From assembly GCA_049487715.1 (NCBI GenBank), contig CP150567.1:248001-312000 (forward strand): a stretch of 64,000 nt of DNA, given 5' to 3'. The stretch comes from Pycnococcus provasolii (Eukaryota > Chlorophyta > Pseudoscourfieldiophyceae > Pseudoscourfieldiales). The translations under genes and the position numbers were made by a program. Every line of letters begins with the position of its first letter. The first letter of the stretch is position 1. Shown piece by piece: positions 59,323 to 64,000 of the stretch. The notes under the pieces were generated by a model, which was not told the DNA's origin, ran no database searches, and worked only from the letters and a program-made list of their open reading frames with translations.

Positions 59323-59600
59323 GGAGCGACAAGCCTTAAGGGTAATAAGGAGTTTGAAAATAAGATGCGGCCGCGGGGAGGGAGCACTGAGCAAGGGGGT
59401 AGGTAGTGCCCCCCCTTGCACCGAGGCCCATGGGGGGGTTGGTCCCAGTGCAAAAAAAAAATTGTTTCCATTAATCGCTTCACCTTCCCCTTGCCCTGTT
59501 AAAAAAGCAAGCTTGGGGGTTAAATTCCAGTGCTCTGATGACTAATCAAGAATACTGCTTGTTTGAGAAGGAGTGGTGTTTCAGTCGGCCTATGCTGGGA

Positions 59601-59630
59601 GTTAGGGTTTTAAGTTAGGGTTAGGGTTAG
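59601..59630. repeat. telomere-like TTAGGG array
   Basis: GTTAGGGTTTTAAGTTAGGG followed by two more units lies 80 bp before the ABC-class ATPase start codon. Confidence 0.92.
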
Positions 59631-59709
59631 CTTGGGGTTCCTCCTTTTTCAATTTTCATAGTTTTTCTCCTTTCGAGGGAATTTCCCTGGTCGATTTGAT
59701 TTGGATCCG

Positions 59710-61674
59710 ATGTCCGGGCGTGGCGGCGGGCGTGGTGGTGAGTACTACAGGCAGAAGTATGGTGGTGGTGGTGGTGGTGGTGGTGGTGGTGGTGGTGGTG
59801 GACGTGGTGGTGGTGGACGTGGTGGTGAGTATTACAGGCAGAAGTACGGTGGTGGTGGACGTGGTGGTGGTGGACGTGGTGCCGGTGGTGCCGGTGGATG
59901 GCAACATGATGCTCCATCAGGGGGAGGCGAAGATAATAATCTCGCCGCATTCTTGCAGCAAATCGACGGGAGCCAGTATCCGGTGTATAAGCAGCTGAGC
60001 AGTCGCGGGCCGTGGACCGTCGCGCTTCCTGGTGCCGCCGCCGCCGCCGCCGCGATCGCGTTCGACTACATACAGGGAGACCCGTTCGCACCGCCGTCGC
60101 GGCTACGCGCACGCGTGCCAATGTCGTTCGTGAGACTTCCGACGCTCCTCTACTCGAGTGCCGCGCGCATGACGGCGGCGTGCGACTTTCTGACGCGCCG
60201 ATTCGCCGACGGAATCGCAAGAAGAGGTGCCGACCAGGCGATGGAAGGATCAGGATGGAGTGGGCCGAAGGGCGGCGATGTCACCGTAGACCGGCCTGGA
60301 CAGGAGGTCTTGAATCGCACGAGCTGCTTCATCGACGACTCGACAGTTGAGCTGCGATTCAGTGCCGCGCTGCCCGCACGCGGGCGCACGATTCTCGGGC
60401 GTGCCGCTAGCGAACTTCTCACGCGCCACGTTCCCGCAGCCGTGGCGGAAGCTCTCACGCTTGACAGCGCAGCGCTTGCAAGCATGCAGCGTCACGTCGA
60501 GGTGGTGGAAGATGCACGTGCGATACGTGCGTGGCTATCGCAAAGCGGATTCGTCTCGTTCGTCGCAGATGGCTCGATTCTCCCCCGCGAATCTGGAGCA
60601 AGTGACAGACCGCTCGATGCGCGTGTGGCTGTTCCGTTCAAATCGCCGGAAAGTCTTGCGGTGGAGGTGCAAACGCCAAATTCAGGAGTTGTGCGAGGCA
60701 TGGGCATCAGAGCCGGTGTGACTGTGATTGTTGGGGGTGGCTTCCATGGCAAGAGTACGCTATTGGCTGCACTGGAGAGAGGCGTGTACGAACACATCCC
60801 CGGCGATGGAAGGGAATTTGTAGTGTGCGTCGAAAACGCCGCCAAGGTTCGTGCGGAGGATGGGCGCAACGTGTCCGGTGTGGATATATCCAGCTACATC
60901 ACCAACCTGCCGATGAACAAGGACACGTCTCACTTCACGTCGTCAGATGCCTCGGGGAGCACATCTCAAGCCGCCGCCATCGTCGAGAGTGTGGAGGCAG
61001 GAAGCCGATGCCTTCTCATGGACGAGGATACGTGCGCGACGAACTTCATGATCCGAGATGCGGCGATGGCGGCTCTAATCTCTGCAGATCGCGAGCCCAT
61101 CACACCGTTCGTCGCACGAGTTCGTGGTTTGCTGGAGAATCTCGGAGTGAGCACGGTGCTTGTGATTGGAGGGTGCGGTGACTATTTCCATCGTGCGGAT
61201 ACCGTCGTGCGAATGGACGAGTACCAGGCGTATGACGTGACTGCCGAAGCGAGGGCGATCGCGTCGCGCATGCCTCCTCCACCTGACGCTGCTTCAGCAC
61301 ACAAACCGCCACGCATGCGAGTACTGTCTGGTGTCTTGCCATCTGGTTTCGACGATCCCAAGGTGTCCATTCGTGTGACAGACCGCGCGAGCATCGGCGA
61401 TAGTGTCGAGCTCGAGCTCGGCGGACTCTCGCAGCTCGTAAGTATCAGCCAGACACGTACTATTGTTGACGCGATTGTTTATTGCCACAGAGACATGCTT
61501 CGAGGTGGCAAGGGGAAATCGCTCACGCAGGTGCTCGACGACGTCGAAGCACTTTGGGATCGCGATGGCCTCGACGCGACGTCACTTCACGCCAAGTCTG
61601 GAAATCGCGCGCGTCCGAGGCGCATTGAGCTCGCGGGCGCGTTGAACCGCTTGCGTTCGTCGAGTTATGTGTAA
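59710..61674 (+). CDS. ABC-class P-loop ATPase (COG3044 type) with RGG N-terminus
   Basis: This is a 654-residue protein. The first 70 residues are a (GGT)n-encoded Gly/Arg-rich tract with two EYYRQKYGGG units, like RGG RNA-binding regions. The rest matches the predicted ABC-class ATPase family: Walker A VIVGGGFHGKSTLLAAL (about 343), SYITNLPMNKDTSHFTSSDA, an ABC-like SGSTSQAAAIVESV signature, and Walker B CLLMDEDTCATNFMIRDAAM (about 434). No transmembrane segment is seen, so it is a soluble ATPase. The cellular role of the family is unknown, though the RGG tail hints at RNA. TGTAA overlaps the stop. Confidence 0.88.
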   Translation: MSGRGGGRGGEYYRQKYGGGGGGGGGGGGGGRGGGGRGGEYYRQKYGGGGRGGGGRGAGGAGGWQHDAPSGGGEDNNLAAFLQQIDGSQYPVYKQLSSRGPWTVALPGAAAAAAAIAFDYIQGDPFAPPSRLRARVPMSFVRLPTLLYSSAARMTAACDFLTRRFADGIARRGADQAMEGSGWSGPKGGDVTVDRPGQEVLNRTSCFIDDSTVELRFSAALPARGRTILGRAASELLTRHVPAAVAEALTLDSAALASMQRHVEVVEDARAIRAWLSQSGFVSFVADGSILPRESGASDRPLDARVAVPFKSPESLAVEVQTPNSGVVRGMGIRAGVTVIVGGGFHGKSTLLAALERGVYEHIPGDGREFVVCVENAAKVRAEDGRNVSGVDISSYITNLPMNKDTSHFTSSDASGSTSQAAAIVESVEAGSRCLLMDEDTCATNFMIRDAAMAALISADREPITPFVARVRGLLENLGVSTVLVIGGCGDYFHRADTVVRMDEYQAYDVTAEARAIASRMPPPPDAASAHKPPRMRVLSGVLPSGFDDPKVSIRVTDRASIGDSVELELGGLSQLVSISQTRTIVDAIVYCHRDMLRGGKGKSLTQVLDDVEALWDRDGLDATSLHAKSGNRARPRRIELAGALNRLRSSSYV

Positions 61675-62122
61675 CGTGAACTATCATTGTTTGTTTTTGT
61701 CTACTAAATCTGAAAGAACAATAGTACTAAGTAAAGGGGTAGGACGGGATGGCGTCATCTTACTGTTGCAGAGAATTCGCAGCACACTTGGTGAATTACA
61801 CAGCACTACTGAGTAAAATCCATTTCTTTCCTGCATTGCATTGCCAACTCACCGTTCACCAAAAAAAAAGTCGCTCACTCACACACACACACACACTCTC
61901 TCTCTCTCTCTCTCTTAGAGGCTGAGCTGCACTGAAACGCGCATTTCTGCGCAACAACTCAACTAAAATCAGCCTCACACCCACTCACCCTCGATCCCAC
62001 GTCACGAATTCTTTTTCCTTCCTGCTGCGGTGAAACACCAACAGACGAAGATTCCCAGCGAGCAGGAGAAAAGAGAAACCCGATGACGCTCAAACTCCAC
62101 CTATGCATATAGTTCCACCGCT
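61675..62122. other. convergent 3' region with (CA)n(CT)n microsatellite
   Basis: A CA run followed by a CT run occupies 61880-61914. No gene is seen between the two convergent 3' ends. Confidence 0.6.
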
Positions 62123-62967
62123 TCAGCCCAACGCCGGGAATGACGAGTCATTAACCTGGATCTGCATTCCAGGTCCACCTCGTCCACGTCCTCGGCCACC
62201 ACCACCACCACCACCCCTGCGGTCATCACCTCGCCCGCGACCGCGCCCTCTGCGGTCATCGTCGCGGTCTCGGCGAGCAGGCGCGTAGTCCGTCTCGCTC
62301 GCGACGCGGAATGATGCCGCGAGCATCTGCTTCGTCTTCTCCTTCTGCGCCTTCTCCTTCAGCGCCTTCTCCTTGCGTCCAGTCGTCAGCTCAATACCGG
62401 TGATCTCCTCCTCGAGATCCGCCTTCGCAACGGCGGCCATACCGCTGAAGTCAGACTTGGCCGGAGCCACCGTCTTCTTCGATCCCATCATGTCCTCAAT
62501 CGCCTTCTTCTTCTCCTCTCGCAGCTTCTCGAAGTCCTCGAGCGTCATCTGCTTCTCCTCCTTCTCGCGCTCCTTCCTGTCCTCTTCCATCTTCGCGAGC
62601 TCCTCCTCCGTGGGCTCACGGTCCTCCTCCTCAGCCACCTCCGCCGTGCCGTCCGCGTCACGTCCCCAGTTTCCCTTGCCCGCACCCCCACGCTTCACCC
62701 TCTCGTCCCTTCCGCTTCCGCTCTGTCGATCGTACTCGCGGCGCGGCGGGCGGTTCGGGCGCTCGCCGAGTGCCATCTCTCCGTTCTCGCCACGACGTCC
62801 GCCACGTCCACCTCCACGTCCTCCTCCACGTTCGCCACGCCCACGGTCCTCACGCCCTCCACGCCCGCCTCGCTTGTCTCGTCGGCCAAGGTCATCGTTC
62901 ATGGTGTCCCGTCCTCCCCCGTACCCTCCCGGTTTTTGTGCTGTTGTTGTTGTACAATGTTTTTTTT

Positions 62968-63001
<34 letters not shown>

Positions 63002-63513
63002 TGTGTGTGTGTGTTTACGTCAGTATATATATATATTTGTTTTCGCGTGTCTTTTTATGAGTGGGTTGTATTTCTTTTCTCTCCAGAAGAGACCATCGCC
63101 ATACACGTGTTGTCTTTTCCCTTCCCTCCCCAACCCACCACCTGCTGATGCCAACTTTGTTTTTGTTTTGGTTTGGTTTGGTTTGGTTTTGGTTTGGTTT
63201 GGTAGAGATGCTTGGAGACAGACACCACCAAACACAAACCAGACAAACCGACGTTTGCACCCACCCTATGCATCCATGGACGAAACTTCAGCGAAAGAAG
63301 AACCGTTCAGATATATATCACCAAGCGTACCTTTTGATGTTGGGTTTCCCTGAGAAGCCTTCGCCCCTTGAGACGCCTTCGGTGCTGAGCCAGCCGCCGC
63401 CTTCGACGAAGACTGGAGACCACGAGGAGCGAGGTTTTCCGAAGAGGCCCAGCACCACCACCTTCAGAGTTATCCTCCGCAAGCATCGCGAACATATTCG
63501 ACATCCCAGACAT
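62123..63513 (-). CDS. SERBP1/HABP4/Stm1-like RNA-binding protein
   Basis: The main exon is 62123-62940. KRGGAGKGNWG and REYDRQSGSGRDERVKRGGA are the hallmark of the hyaluronan/mRNA-binding family. RGG-rich ends and a closing NDSSFPALG also fit. Relatives sit in the ribosome mRNA channel and protect idle 80S ribosomes. Upstream, MSGMSNMFAMLAEDNSE at 63513 is a typical family start. It joins through a 390-bp intron (62941-63330, donor GTACGC) that gives SKAQKPGGYGGGRDT. The frame between the two needs one more step: a 77-nt GT-AG intron (63385-63461) puts everything in phase (307 residues); otherwise a one-base indel is required. The 5' exons are therefore inferred. Confidence 0.8.
62966..63015. 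repeat. (GA)n(GT)n microsatellite in an intron
   Basis: A GA run turns into a GT run inside the proposed long intron of the SERBP1-like gene. A GTTTG repeat (63163-63202) lies in the same intron. Confidence 0.93.
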
Positions 63514-64000
63514 GGCTCCAAAGACGAGCAGGCCAAGGTTTTCTCTCCGACGGCCGACGGGGAGCTCCAATAAAAAGAGAGAAAAAGAGGGGAGCAGAAA
63601 ACAGGGGCCCCTTCCCTTATTCACAACAATAGGCACAAGGTGGCGGCGTCTTTGTGGAGAATAGAATAACCCTAACTGAAACCCTAACCTGATTCGGATA
63701 GAAAAGAAAAGCTCTATCAAGGGAAATCTCTCTTTGATGAAATTTGGTCCCCCTGGATCTACGATCATTCGGGGTTTCATTTCACTTTTCACACCTGGCC
63801 CCTGGGTTTCACACTTTCACCTGTTTGGTTCCACCCCCCCCTGGCCCCCTTGTGAGGGAACTTGCGCCCTGATTCCCACCCTAGAGCGGATCCCCTGGGA
63901 AACCCTCTGTTGGTAGAAGCCTCAGGGGTTCTTTTCCGATCAGGAGTTTTTTTGGTTTGTGTGACACTCCCCCTCTACTTCCTTAGACTATTTTTCTGGT
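63514..64000. other. right end, no gene seen
   Basis: This is the upstream side of the SERBP1-like gene. Two CCCTAA units (63667-63690) recall the other promoter-side arrays. C-rich and CCTGG-rich sequence follows to the end. Confidence 0.5.

Overview
The window is gene-dense nuclear DNA from a photosynthetic, flagellated, single-celled eukaryote. A mitochondrial ATP synthase alpha gene carries a presequence and two spliceosomal introns. A TL15-type thylakoid-lumen protein and a pheophorbide-oxygenase-like Rieske protein have plastid transit-type N-termini without a leading ER signal peptide. A DNAAF1-type dynein-assembly factor implies motile cilia. Many genes have TGTAA just downstream of the stop. 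Together these favour a green alga (prasinophyte-like), but that placement is inference. About 31 genes are packed with very short convergent gaps. Introns are few (about 105, 123, 178, 390 and 661 bp are well supported) and their donors fit GTRYGY.

Layout. 1-1.2 kb: no gene, a short minisatellite. 1.2-9.3 kb: Nudix protein, RanBP2-zinc-finger/J-domain protein, ceramide synthase, lumenal TL15/TPM protein. 9.5-11.9 kb: ATP synthase alpha. 13-17 kb: sulfotransferase-like, membrane DsbA-like and sialidase-like genes. 18-25 kb: MAD2, FAM136A-like, a Cys-rich orphan, peroxisomal enoyl-CoA isomerase, an EF-hand membrane protein, a Ty3-type integrase scrap and CFIm25. 25-30.8 kb: DEAH helicase, CLPTM1, Mediator subunit 4. 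31-32.8 kb: a mobile-element pocket holding a tyrosine-recombinase element with split direct repeats (PAT/DIRS-like) and a MITE. 33.7-47.4 kb: a membrane-anchored subtilase, an F-box protein, the Rieske oxygenase and a DNAAF1 fused to a RING finger. 48.5-56.7 kb: coiled-coil protein, second Nudix protein, isopentenyl-diphosphate isomerase, LRR protein, GT29 sialyltransferase-like protein. 58-63.5 kb: WD40 protein, ABC-class ATPase, SERBP1/Stm1-like protein. The right end (63.6-64 kb) shows no gene.

How they fit together. This is not an operon or a single gene cluster but a run of housekeeping genes: energy, isoprenoids, lipids, RNA processing, mitosis, secretory-pathway glycan modification and plastid functions. 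Two features stand out. Short TTAGGG/CCCTAA telomere-like arrays recur inside roughly half of the promoter-side gaps. A compact, internally deleted retroelement keeps a complete A1-body-B1-A2-B2 repeat layout and sits directly in one of those telomere-like arrays.
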